In this document: in pieces, positions 1-10,784 of the stretch
How positions within the stretch are numbered: position 1 is the stretch's first letter
How the letters are laid out: each line of letters begins with the position of its first letter
From: Haemonchus contortus
Lineage: Eukaryota > Nematoda > Chromadorea > Rhabditida > Trichostrongylidae
Direction of reading: 5' to 3'
Length of the DNA: 64,000 nt
Assembly: GCA_000469685.2 (NCBI GenBank)
Contig: LS997564.1
Location: 38,070,612-38,134,611, forward strand
Made by a program: the position numbers and the translations under genes
Notes under the pieces: model-generated
The model's input: only the letters and a program-made list of their open reading frames with translations
Database searches by the model: none
What the model was told of the DNA's origin: nothing

Positions 1-1343
1 GAAGGGAGCATCAGGTACCAGACCGTTTTTCATGAACATCGTCTTCGTTAAGTTCAGTCTCAATCCGATCTTTCCACAAGCGTTGTCAAACTCGGCCAGC
101 ATTCGTTCCGCCTGCTCGATGTTCGGTGTAATGAAAACGATGTCTTCTGCAAAGCGGAGGTGATGTAGGTAGCGGCCGTCGACCTTCACTCCCAAGTCTT
201 CCCATTCCAAATGACGCATGATATTCTCTAGAGCGGCAGTGAAAAGTTTGGGCGATATGGTATCGCTCTGCCGGACACCTCTCTTCATGTTGATGATGAC
301 TTCCTTGTAGAATGGTGAAATCCTGGTCGTAAAGTTGTCGTAGAGCTCACGAAGCATCCTTATATACTGAGTAGGAACACCCTGGTTGCCCAGGGCTTCG
401 ATTACCATTTCTGTCTCGACAGTGTCAAAGGCTTTCTTTAAATCGATGAACGTAAGACATAACGGCATTTTGTACTTTCGCGATACTTCAATGAGTCTTG
501 TAAGAGTGTGGATATGATCGATCGTGCTGAACCCTCTCCGAAACCCTGCTTGCTCACATGGCTGTCCTTCATCTAATATTCTGCCAATCCTGTTTAGGAT
601 GACGCGAGTGAAAAGCTTATAGATTACAGACAGCAGGCAGATTGGGCGATAATTGCCATCTTCTCTTCTAGATCTCCCTTTTTGTACAGCAACACAGTCT
701 TGCTAGTTTTCCACGACGTGGGCACTTTGCATTCCGACAGGTATCGCGTGAAGAGCCTAGCCAGAGTTCTGACGATAACTGGTGGAAGACTCTTCAGATG
801 TTCCGGTTTGATCCTATCGGGACCGGGCGCCATACAGTTCTTCATCGACGTGATGGCGTGTCGGATTTCGGAAGGGAGAACCGAAAGAGCGATATATTCG
901 TCTTGCCTAAGATGGTGGGTAGGCAGGTACACGTGGCTGTCGAAGAGATCCGAGTAGAAGTCGTAGATGACCTTCTCCATTGCCCTCCGGGATGCAGTAA
1001 CGGTCCCGTCCGGACGACGAAGGGAGGTCATCTTGGTCTTGTAATTGACGAAGCTCCGTCGGGCTTTGCGTATGCTCTTCCCGGCGGCTTCGTCCATAAT
1101 TGCTGCTCTTCCTCCCTCCATATCTTCCTTTATCGCTTCTCTACATAGCTTCGCAAGTTCGGACGTTTCTTGATGATTGCCTGTAGCTCGCGCAATTCCA
1201 TGCTGGCGTATCAGCTCGAGAGTCTCCGAAGAGAGTCGTCTCTTGACTACTTGTGGACTCTCAGCTTTTCTAGCGCTATCGTGAAGATGTTCGGCGAGCC
1301 GGTTACACTCTTCATCGATGTTGTCGATACGGAATCTTCCCAC
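1..1343 (-). pseudogene. RTE reverse transcriptase domain (broken, 3' end outside window)
   Basis: From 1343 downward the frame encodes the linker and the start of the RT, including APGPDRIKPEHLK and SKTVLLYKKGD. A one-base frameshift near 660 separates KKGDLEE from the continuation NYRPICLLSVIYK, which runs open to the window edge through the palm. At about 145-165 the catalytic box reads FAED where RTE elements normally have FADD, so the first catalytic aspartate is a glutamate here. With the frameshifts this marks an inactive copy. The thumb and C-terminus lie outside the window. Confidence 0.85.
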
Positions 1344-2166
1344 TCACTCGCAATGGAAGCGAAGTGGTCCCAGTTGATAGAAGTCTTGGGGCTTGGTTTC
1401 CTGAACATCATAGCTCTCTCTCCACGCATTGAGAAGCAGAATCTAGCGCGGAGAAGACGATGGTCCGATCCCGTGTAGAACTTCGGAACAACAGTGACAT
1501 CAGTCAGGCAAAACTTCCGATTGAAGATGATGTGGTCTATTTCATTATGGAACTGTCCACCAGGTGACTCCCATGTCCATCGCAAATGAGAGGGTTTCTG
1601 GAACTGTGAGTTACCATGAATAGTGTAGGTTGACATGATAAATTCGGACGACTTTTCACCCTGCTCATTCCATTCTGTTCCGTGAGTCCCAATGTGAAGC
1701 TCTTCAGCCGATCTTCTGGGGCCAATCTTGGCGTTAAAATCACCGACGATGACTTTGAAGAAAGTGTGGTCTTCTCTGTAGAGGCTCTTCAGATCCATAT
1801 AAAACGCCTCCACTCCTCTTCCTCGTAGCTCGATGTTGGTGCGTAGGCAACGAAGATGGTTAGAGCTGGGGTTGAGCCACATCTTCTTAATCGCAAACGT
1901 CCGATTCGGGTTGTTAAGCTTTCGTACGAATAGATGTTCATGGCCAAGTGCGTACTGACGAGGACACCCACGCCGCCGACGCCTCTGCTGTCGCATGTTC
2001 CAAGGAACAGTTCTTCTCTTGTCTCAAATACAGCGTGCAGCGGGCGATGCCTTCTCGTCTCGGTCAGTCCGATTACGTCGTACTTGATCTTCCTAGCTTG
2101 CATCATCAGGTCTTCTATACACGCTTCCGATGCAAGCGTCCGTGCGTTGAAAGTACAGATCGCCAT
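1247..2166 (-). pseudogene. RTE endonuclease domain (broken)
   Basis: The predicted start is an ATG at 2166 (MAICTFNARTLAS), typical of RTE endonucleases. Motifs in order are the N-A-R-T start, the catalytic-type LTETR segment about 34 residues in, and VGVLVST. After a frameshift near 1810 the reading continues with IVGDFNAKIG, then HIIFNRKFCL and the GSDHRLLRARF motif with the conserved S-D-H. This endonuclease nicks target DNA to prime reverse transcription. The frame changes once inside the domain and again near 1320, where the chain passes into the RT linker. The segment is recognisable end to end, so the breaks look recent. Confidence 0.85.
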
Positions 2167-2724
2167 CTTAGTCCTTTTCCTTTTGAGCAGCCTGTTTTGG
2201 CCCTGAGATTTAGCAGCCTCTCCCGAGCGGTCCTACCCAACGCTGCCGTATTGGTCTCCCTCAGCTTCAGGGGAATGAGGCCCATTTTTATCACTCTTTT
2301 TGGCGTGTGAAATAAACCCATCGTGTAGCTTGCCAGGCTCTGACGTGGGGGCTGGACGAGGGGCTTTGTTTTTGGAGGCGGCCTCGAATCGCCTCCCAGA
2401 AACTTCCCAGCGTGACTTGTTCGTCATTCGAATGCAAACCTTTCCCGAGTCGATGGGCAGGATACCAACTGCACCCACAGACTCTCCACATACGTATGCG
2501 TGGGTACGCCTGCGAGAAACAGAGGGTATATCGACCAGCAGAATCAAGGAGTCCATCCTGAATCCACCTGCGTCTTTGGGCAAGTACCGGTGACTTTTGA
2601 TCGGCGATTAGTTCCACTATCCGCCACCTGGGGACGCCCTACGTAGCCTCGTCACTAACCGGCTGGGGATCCTCCAGTGAGAGAGAACTCAGTGAAGGAG
2701 ATCCGTAGAAGTATTGTAATAGTA

Positions 2725-3110
2725 TAAAGATAATTTGCAGTAGTCGGTAATCTTTGCCACCCAATTATAACCAGCCAGTCAGTCGGTCAAGTCATTCTCC
2801 TTACCCATCTATCTATCCATCTGTTGTAATTGAAGTTTTTCAACACGTTCCTTTTTATTCAAGCAATCTTCTTAGAAATTTTATACAGCGAAGACTACAG
2901 CCTTATCCAGTGAATACAGTGGCCGTCTCCCAGCTGAAAATATTGTAAAATTCGCAATCCGTCAATATCTGAATGTCGAGGACTTTTTCTCTTTTCAACT
3001 GACTCTAACTGGTTCTGAATCTGTTTCATCGATGAGTCCTGATGAGAGGGCGGGATGGAGACAGTTCTTCCTTTACTATTTTTCGGTCAGATGGGGATGC
3101 CTTCAAGACT
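2725..3110 (+). repeat. Unknown dispersed repeat, family R, copy 1
   Basis: This stretch shares an ordered set of blocks with 17965-18300, 19850-20390 and, inverted, 31440-31910. One block reads CCAGTCAGTCGGTCA, one is a run of CTATCTATCCATCTGTTG type, and one is TCTGAATCTGTTT followed by a GGATGGAGAC block. The copies differ by many substitutions and indels, so the family is old. No coding frame is shared. It could be the leader or tail of a retroelement; I cannot classify it. Confidence 0.6.
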
Positions 3111-5295
3111 ACTCAACCCGGGACAATTGTCGAAGGATATAAAGGTATATCTCACGAAAAAAATATCACATCTCCTAAGGAATGACACGATCATTCGCCC
3201 TTTGCTTTGAGAGAACCCTTCAAATCGAGAGCGAAGAATGAATTTCAAATTAGCTCAAGTGAAGCTCGAAGAGTTGACGTCGAAGGGTGTCCTAATGTCG
3301 ATTTTGTTTCTTTTCTAATTCCTACCTCTAGCATACTCCTTGCTCTCTGACTCAGTCTCGAAGGGGGTGCCCGCTTTCTAGAAAGTGTGGTTTTTTCATT
3401 CCACGGGTGTCGTCATCTGAAGGAGGACTAGTGACTTCACAGTAACTAGCATGAGTAGTATCGTTCTTCCTGTTAGTATTCCAAGATTGTACTAGAAATT
3501 CTTAATTCTCTCAATTCCCCCATTGCATCTATTGCTTCTTTAATATTAATTTGAAAACGGCGCTTCACTTGCAGGAATCAACTTGTGGCAACAGCGTTTG
3601 CTTCCTGTTAAAAATAAACAGACCTGCTACTACTCATCTCGCCAATTTCCTCAATGCAATTCCACGAAAGGAATCTGAAGGTCACTCATCCTCTCGTGAA
3701 ACTTGGCTCTTCCTTTATAGCCTAAGTGAAAGCCAGTGAAACTGCTAATGCAGTTTTGTCGAGACTTATAACAGGTATGCCATCTCGGAAATAATTATTT
3801 TTTTGCAGATGGTTTTGTAAATCGAATTTCTTTGCGTGAGGATCATGTGTTGATTGATCATCTTAAGATTCCAAATATCTACTAGCGTTCCCCTTGATCA
3901 GTTGGGGAGTCTGTTTCAACTCATAATTATCTGAAAGTCGACAGCTATTGGGGTTTCAAAAAGTATCCATCGAAAATTTCTCAAAAGCCTTGATTTCTTG
4001 ACTGTTCCTAGAGTTTCTGTAGAAATGCCATAAAAGGGTATTCCTGACCTATATGCGCATAACATATTCGGAGATTTTATGAATCACGCTCGGTTGACAA
4101 GGTCGAGGTTCATTCTGGACCTTTTCGTTCAAGGAAGTAAAGCATTGGAATGAGATTGTGCACAGAACTGCTGAGAAGTGGTATCAAGAGCAAATACTTT
4201 ATACAGTTCTCAATGGGTTCCAGCAGGAGGTCGAACTCGTAGACAGTGCGGTCGTCATATGGTTGAATAAGCAAGGAATAGATAGTTGGATATGTCGTGT
4301 GCGTGTGCGCGTAGGTAGTGTCCTTAGAAGGTACGATGAATACCGGAAGGAATATGAGCTATCGCAAATTTTTTGGCAGGTTCTGTTCTGAAGACCTAAT
4401 AATTCGAAATCTTTTTGTTACAAAAATAGATTCAATAATTATCACTATGTCAGTCCTAGTTATCTTGGTTATTGAATGAAGAACATCCAAGGTTTCCTAA
4501 TTTGATTGAGTTCGACCGCTGACATTTTCGATAGATGTCTCATTCCCAGGGGCTACTTGAATGTTTCTTGTATAATTTTGTGCACAGAAATCGGTTTATC
4601 CTTGGGCTTTCACAAGTTTTTGGATTTTTTGGCTGTTTCCTCCCTTCACATGAATTATTACATTTTTACGTCTGCAGTATATCTAAAAATCTGAATCTAA
4701 GTTTTGTTCTTTTTTGTCCTTTTACGTTCGATCTCTCGGAGTTTTCTCTTCTTTATTCCTGATTTCCTTTCTCTTTTTTTTCTGCTCCTCCCCTCTGTTC
4801 ATATTTCGCTTTGCATTCCGTTTCCATGGTTATAATCTTTCTTGATACCTTTTCCCGATCTTCCTTTTTCGGTTCCGCTATCCAAATAATCAACATATAA
4901 GTCCTGTATTGATCATATCGTGGAACGGTTGACATCGGTTGTGCTCGAACACTTTATGAGCAAAGATTCCGAGTGGATAGCTATGTCCAAATGTGTCGAG
5001 GCAGGCAAATAAAAAGACAGGTGGATGGAAAGCCCACAGGACTTTCAGGTAGAAGTGCTTAGGGAGATAGCATCAATGAATACATCGGTCTGGACACGGA
5101 TGGAGGAGAATGCGAACATGTAGAAGAGATGTGTCACAGGCGGATACTGACGAAGAGATACTTAAGGAGGGTAGAGTGGACGGGACTGGACACAGGAGCA
5201 CGGATACATAGAAAAGCTGGTAGAAGAGGGATGTTCGTGTGGACGCTAGCGTCCATGCGGAAATAATTACGAGACCTGTTCAACACGAAAACATA
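3111..5295. other. No recognisable gene
   Basis: I see no supported gene, RNA or repeat here. There are only short reading frames; the longest (4158-4391, plus, 77 codons) matches nothing I recognise. The base composition is AT-rich. Confidence 0.5.
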
Positions 5296-5299
5296 CACT

Positions 5300-5515
5300 G
5301 CTGTGCAATGATACACATGAATTTCAACAAAACTCACGTTCCAGGGAACTTCAGGAAAAGACTTGATATGGGCATTGTTCCCTACACGGACCGCACTACC
5401 TACTTGTAGACCAACAACGAGTTCCTCCTCAGTGACACGGACTATTTCCTCTTCATTTTTTTCGGGAAAGGTCACTATGCCTATTTTGCAAAATGATACG
5501 GCCACTGACCAAATT
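5300..5515 (+). mobile_element. Tc1-like element fragment
   Basis: This block aligns by eye with 12900-13115 in the same orientation. Both contain CCAGGGaACTTCAG-type sequence, a CGGACCG block, CTTCATTTTTTTCGGG and end in CATTTTGCAAAATGATACGG. The last motif also occurs at the ends of the Tc1-like relics at 5860-6670 and 12480-13950, so it is probably a terminal segment of the same family. No coding potential is visible. Confidence 0.5.
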
Positions 5516-5859
5516 AATTTATCCAGCGGCTGAATGACGACAAAGAGAGCACTCGCATGATTAGCAATTAACTGAGCCCCATTCCTTCAAAGCATTTCAA
5601 AAATACGATTGTCTAAGCTAAAGTGAATGCTATCAATGAATTCTTAGTTAATTTGGTGCCCAAACCGTTGACTTTTGCTTTCTTCATTCAGCTCACTGAT
5701 GCTTCCGACTGCTTGTAACCTTCATAAGTCTTCCTTATCATGAATCCCCATACGTTTTTCATCAGATTCAAGTCCAGGCTGTTAGCCAGTCAGGGCGAAA
5801 GGTCGTTTTGGTGCCGACCAAACCGGGCCCAGGTACTCCAGCTGACGGGAATCGAGGCA

Positions 5860-6670
5860 TTATCCCACAATGAGTACGAAGTTCTGCATGTAATTCTGAC
5901 ACCAAAAATCAGGAAGAGCACGGAAAACCTGAGCTTCTTCGGAACAAACCATAAATGAAAACCTTAACGATAGGAAGTTGCCGCCCATGCCATGACTCAT
6001 CCTTCTTTGAGATTTCGTGTGGAAAACTGAAGCTTATCCTTTCTCAGATCGTGCCAGTAGAACCGGCTTCATCTGGGGCATCCCAGCTGAACTTTATTCA
6101 TCGGAAAAAAAACCTGGGTAACGAACCATAAAAAGAAGGAAGAGTGAACGACAAGCCATGAAAGGCCTCCAGTTGGTCCAGTTACTCCAGTTGGTTCGGA
6201 AGCAATTTCTGACAAAAGCAACCCGGTTACGGCGATGCTTTTCGGTCGTAAAGAACGCCTCCTTCACTCTCCATCAGCGATAGGGCTTTTTTCTACCGCG
6301 TTCCAAACAGTAATCATTGGGACATTGAGCTTTGATTTCCGTATTCGACGCTCCTCTCAAAATCGTCCACCTATAACCTTCCAAGAGTAACGAAAATCAT
6401 CCCATATTTTTTTTAGTTCCACACACGTTGGGATTCCTGACGAAATGAGCGGCATCGGCCCAAATCTCAAGCGATTTTGCTATGTCAAAGACCCTGTTCC
6501 TCTTTTGCAAGAGTTTGACCTTCCTCAAAATCGGATGGAAATTCATTTTGTTAATTACCCGAAATTGGAAAACTTGATTTGAGCAGTTTTGTGAGGTGAA
6601 AACGAAAAACGACGGGATGAGATGGCTGTATCATTTTGCAAAGCAGTGTAGAGTATGTCTGTGCCCGTGC
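5860..6670 (-). pseudogene. Tc1-like transposase relic (IR1 left arm)
   Basis: On the minus strand the segment parallels the better preserved copy at 12480-13950. It starts near the CATTTTGCAAAGCAG-type end at about 6640, passes a helix-turn-helix region (IAKSLEIWADAAHFVR-like, about 6420-6540), and reaches the DDE-like core with an FSDE motif near 6100 and a QFYWHDL-type region near 6045. It is riddled with stops and frameshifts. Tc1-like transposases cut and paste DNA at TA sites; this copy is inactive. Confidence 0.6.
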
Positions 6671-6774
6671 AGCTTATCTGGATGTTATCGTCCTATTCAC
6701 ATCACCTTTTCGTGACGCTCCACACATATCTATACCACCCGTTTGTCTTCTTATTTGAAGGTGTAATGCCTAAA

Positions 6775-7515
6775 TGTCAGGTTGAGGCTTGTCGCGAGAG
6801 TCCGACGCGGCTGGGTTAGACCTCGACCCCGCGAACTCAGGCAGACTGTGCCTAGTAGCTGACACCCCGTTTGAATTTTTTCCTCAAATACAAACCAATA
6901 ATTGCAAATCAATATGATATATCCGGCACCAACCGGTCAAAAACGATTACAATCGTCTTTAAAACTCTTTATTCAAATCTCCCTCACAAAAAGGCAAATC
7001 CTCAAAAGATTGGCCTTGGTGCACTGGGTTGTACAATGAGCAATTCGGTAGACTAATGGGCTCTGACGGGAGAGTAGGAGCACTATCGTACTGGTAGCTC
7101 AAAGCTGTGGTAGGCTCAGCGCCTTCCGATTCAGGCTAGGGAAGCTACTTTTAGCCTCCTCTGCTGGTTCCTCGTAGTGCTTGCGACTGCTTAAGTCTTT
7201 TCGAAACCACCCGCTTCGAAACGAGACACTTCCACAAAAACGCTCCGCAATAGCCCCCTCGCGCTTATATACCTCCTGCCCCGCCTCTCGATTCCCATGT
7301 CGGTGATTGGTTACAGTGGCGTTTTCCCAGGCACCGAGCCAAATCAACAGGGGCAAAATCCGTTCGATCCATGTTTTATCTCAAGGCCGACGTTTCACAG
7401 ACCTGGCAAGTAGGATACGAAACAAATACAAGTACACGATATTAATACGTACAGTAAAAGAAAAATTCCATTGCAAGTACAACACTTGGCAAGTATACAT
7501 GACGAGTACATGACA
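6775..7515. mobile_element. Candidate solo LTR inserted in the IR1 left arm
   Basis: This 741-bp block begins TGTCAGG and ends CATGACA, the TG..CA inverted termini expected of an LTR. It is absent from the otherwise matching right arm, where the flanks join directly near 12375. On the minus strand there is an AATAAA near 6970, and the block has TATA-like and CCAAT-like motifs around 7265-7310. No internal retroviral-type coding sequence is present. A clean 4-6-bp target duplication is not evident, so another insertion type is possible. Confidence 0.45.
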
Positions 7516-8945
7516 AATTCAAAAATATTATTTACACAAACGAGATGCTATGGCTTTCCAAAGGCGTTCTATAGCAAGACTATGGTGGTTGACCAATGGT
7601 CGACCACAGTGCTCTTAGAGAACGCTTGACGCTGTTGCATGATAATGTCGACTTCGTCGTGCAGCCATTTTTTGACCTAGTTCCCAATAGCGGGGATTTT
7701 CAAAAAAATGGTTTTTGCCAGAGAAGCACAAGACTCCTGGCAAAAACCTTGAAATGACTAAGTAAAACCGCAGCGTGATCGTCTCCAAACAATCGGACGG
7801 GGATTAGGTGCCTCCGATGACACACATGTGTTCAACAAAATTGCAAAATGTTCTCACTCACCTGGCGCCGCATTTCACTCATGAAAGACTACTCATCTAA
7901 CTCTGAGAATTGGAAATTTTCAATTCGGACTCGATTTCTAGCATGGGAAAAAGTTCCACAACACCTGTAGCACGAATAAAGCTCGAATTTCAGAAGTGGT
8001 CCTATCCGTGACATGTACATGTACCATATGTTAGGAAGTCGAACCGAAAACAAAAGGTTGCATTTAGCGCTCGCAGCCTTCTGAAACCTCGTCTCTTACG
8101 GTGCAGTGCTTGGATTTGTGGGCTTCCATACAGCTGAGTCGGACTGGATTCCTTGGGTGAGCCACGTGGAAAAAAGCAGCTGGTTGTGTCAGTAGAGTCA
8201 TGCTTCCTTAATTGTGGAGAAGGTTGCCACTTATGGACGTGGTTGGTAGGGAAACCAGTTTTCTTGCTCATCGTGTGCATTGGTGGAAACCGCGGTGACT
8301 GTTCCCTTAAAGGAAATTTTTAGTTTCATCTGAAGGAAGGCTGCGCCAGTTGCAGAATGAGTTTCTCTTTCGCTTGGTCTATATCCACAACTGTAACTGA
8401 CCAGTGTTTTTGGATCTGAGCAAGCTGTTTCAATGTCATGGGAAGAGATCTGCAGCTTTTTTCTCAAAACTCCCGAAAATGTGCACACCCAACGAGAGTT
8501 GCTGTTAAGCCGGGTTCGGTTGCGGAACCATGGTCATGCGCCCACAACCCACCCTTCTCCACTCCGGACCACTTACCACACGTCTTTTCCGTTTTTGGGA
8601 GCTGTGATGAACATTGCATGTCATGTTCGCTTGGCTGGCTGCCTTTGTTCTAGAATGTTTCATGCCCGATTGATCGTTCTACCAACCAGGCTACCTATGA
8701 TGATAAGTTTCAACTTGATTACAAACAGTTACTCAACAGTGATGGAGTGCATTGACTGATGTGACCACTGAGTAACTTCTTGAGTCACTCTCGATCGCTA
8801 ACATGCTTATATAGCATTGTAATTGAACGAACTATTGGGAGATCAAGTTGATCGACGGTTGGTCACAACCTCAAATCACCAATAAGGCCGCCCGTCCTCA
8901 TCGATTTGGCGTTGCTGGCAGGAGGCTGCCGAGCTGTTTTCTTTC
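7516..8945. repeat. IR1 inner unit, left copy
   Basis: About 1.4 kb without a convincing gene. Reading frames such as 8433-8759 (plus) have inverted counterparts in the right arm but are not conserved as proteins between the two copies. The inner end carries the GGCCGCCCGTCCTCAT motif also found in IR2 near 22595 and 28085. Confidence 0.6.
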
Positions 8946-9027
8946 TCACAAACACTGATACAAGGTTTGATCGTCTTTCCGGATGAGTCGGTTCTCCGTT
9001 CTATACTTACCATTTTTTTATTCCCAG

Positions 9028-9173
9028 TCAATTGAACGTGCTGAAATGGCGAAATCTGTCAGCGTTCAACCTATAATTCATAAAAGCAGATCGATCAGGC
9101 ACAGCCTCTTCGTCCCCGCGATACGTGCTGCCGAGACGTACTCCATGGGTTCCAGAATAGGAGCATACAGAAA
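9028..9173 (+). pseudogene. Orphan exon-like block in the IR1 spacer
   Basis: A TTCCCAG acceptor precedes 9028 and a GTATGT donor follows 9173. Between them one frame is open for 48 codons and reads like protein, for example VSVQPIIHKSRSIRHSLF and AIRAAETYSMGSRIGAYRK. I cannot name the family and find no partner exon: the next acceptor (near 9210) leads into a stop within 14 codons. It may be an exon captured or stranded between repeat arms. Function unknown. Confidence 0.4.
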
Positions 9174-9788
9174 GTATGTAAAGTGTCTTCCTTTTGTTCT
9201 CGGGCAGTGGAAGGCACGATGCTGGGGAAATTACAAAAAGAAATTAGCTAGAATTAGTCAAAAATTAGCAGAAACTGAAAAAAATCAGAAATAGAAAGTA
9301 ATAAATGCATTTGATAAAGGAAAAAAGGAAGACGAAGATTACATGAGTAAGATTGAAGACTGGTTTGAAGCTGTCACGACGGTCAAATGTGTCGAAGAAG
9401 ATTCCCTTAATGAATCATTACACCGTCCTGAGTTCTAACTCCATATGTTCTCAACACAAAACATTCCCATCATCTGCCCCTATGACCCTACCCAGTCATC
9501 GAATAGGAGGGTAAAGCTAAGCTGAATGGCCAACAATTAACTCGAAAAATCGTTCACCGAACTCTCTCTATCCACACCTCCCCTCCTTCCGCCGCAACTA
9601 CACCCTTCCACACATAACAACGAATAAAAAGCGAGTGGCTATAGTAGAGGTTAGAAGTCCAGCGTCGCTGCGAATTAACCATTTTCTGCTCATGAAACTT
9701 TACAAATGCAGACAGTACACTACCCCTACACTCTACCCCGTCTTCCCGATCCTCTTCCCCACCGACTACCGCCCACGCTCCAGTACTG

Positions 9789-9920
9789 TCAGTGGGTGCT
9801 TTCAGAGTTCAACGACGTGCCAAATGACTTACCGACCGCCGGCGTTGTCTACACGTGACCAGCAACGCCGTCGATGGTTTGGTCGGTCGACATGTCGTTG
9901 AACTCTAGAAGCACCCAGTC
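9789..9920. repeat. Imperfect hairpin (foldback) element
   Basis: Arms starting GGGTGCTTTCAGAGTTCAAC and ending with its near complement TTGAACTCTAGAAGCACCC fold around a short GC-rich centre (GGCGTTG / CAACGCC). A related right half lies at about 10045-10110 (CGTCGTTGAACCTTGAAAG). It looks like a small MITE family. Confidence 0.6.
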
Positions 9921-10229
9921 TTTTCGACATACACATCCCTATTGGCTAACACTACCTTAGGGCACCAACTCGGTCAAGATGCACCCATGACTATGCACAA
10001 AAGCTAACTGAAGAGAATTAGAAAAAGAGGAGATGAGATAAAGACAGTGACCGGCAACGCCATCGGTCGTTTGGTTAATCGACCCGTCGTTGAACCTTGA
10101 AAGTACCCTCTCTTTATCGCTCATCCCGAAATGGGATGCAGACAGAAGCAAAACTGTCTGATCCTATGTGGGCGTCTTTTATGGAGCAAAACGGGTAACC
10201 CAAACGGGTAAAACGGGTTTTCGTCACAC

Positions 10230-10500
10230 TCTGTTTATTCATCTTTGTGTGTTCTCCTCGGTTCATCTTCCACTTTGAACTCTATTGTTCTCTTCACTTC
10301 CTATAGTTTGCAATCTCTTGTTCTCTTCCCCTTCTTCCTGATCAATCGATAGGGCCTTCCATATGACTGTCAGAGAGTCCTGGGAGACTGGAATTGATCG
10401 ATTCGCGATAAAGGTGCTACAATGACATCAATCGGCCCGTGTGATCCCAAAGCAGCATCTTTGTTTCGGCATGGACAGAAAGTCCACGGGGGACGGTCAA
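10230..10500 (+). repeat. Repeat shared between the spacers of IR1 and IR2, copy 1
   Basis: It matches 24650-24890 in the same orientation: TCATCTTTGTGTGTTCTC, then a GATCAATCGATAGG block, then GACATCAATCGGCCCGTGTG, then TGATCCCA and a CATGGACAG block. Each copy lies in the spacer of a different large inverted repeat. No coding frame is shared. Confidence 0.65.
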
Positions 10501-10784
10501 ATCGTGCGTCCGAGGGCGCGCGCGACAGTGGAAGGCACGCTGCTGCGAAACTTGCATTTGGGTAGAATTGCAGCCTAAGCCAATGAATGATATCGATGGG
10601 AACGCTGCAGTCGAGGATTCGAGCTGCATACTCCAACAAGAAAAAAATTTAGCATGGATTCGAACGCCTACCGTGATCCCACTAATGCGCCTCAAATATA
10701 AGTAATAGTTGGGTAATATATGTAAGTATACAGCAATAGTTACGGTATCAAGAAAAAAGGTGATAAATTCAAAGAAGATGACGA

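Larger units (their letters stand above)
1..2640 (-). mobile_element. RTE-clade non-LTR retrotransposon, truncated by the window edge
   Basis: Reading the minus strand from about 2640 down to 1 gives a 5' leader, an apurinic/apyrimidinic-type endonuclease and a reverse transcriptase in the usual order of RTE elements. The element runs off the left edge, so the 3' end of the RT and the tail are not visible. At least three frameshifts interrupt the coding region (near 1810, 1320 and 660), so this copy cannot make a full protein. The leader (about 2170-2640) has a short reading frame on the same strand (2233-2583) in the same frame as the endonuclease but closed by a stop. The 5' boundary is approximate. 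Similar elements are abundant in hookworm genomes (established knowledge). Confidence 0.9.
5860..8945 (+). repeat. Large inverted repeat IR1, left arm
   Basis: The left arm matches the reverse complement of 10785-13950. Its outer half is a minus-strand Tc1-like relic (5860-6670). Its inner half (about 7516-8945) is a non-coding unit also found inverted at 10785-12375. The copies agree over long stretches with scattered substitutions and indels. Two large differences stand out: the left arm carries an extra block at 6775-7515, and the right arm carries an extra block near 12860-13400. The spacer is about 1.8 kb. Boundaries are by eye, within about 20 bases. Confidence 0.8.

Noticed and set aside
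3030..3056. CTGATGAG resembling a hammerhead ribozyme core
   Set aside because: No GAAA at the required place and no flanking stems.
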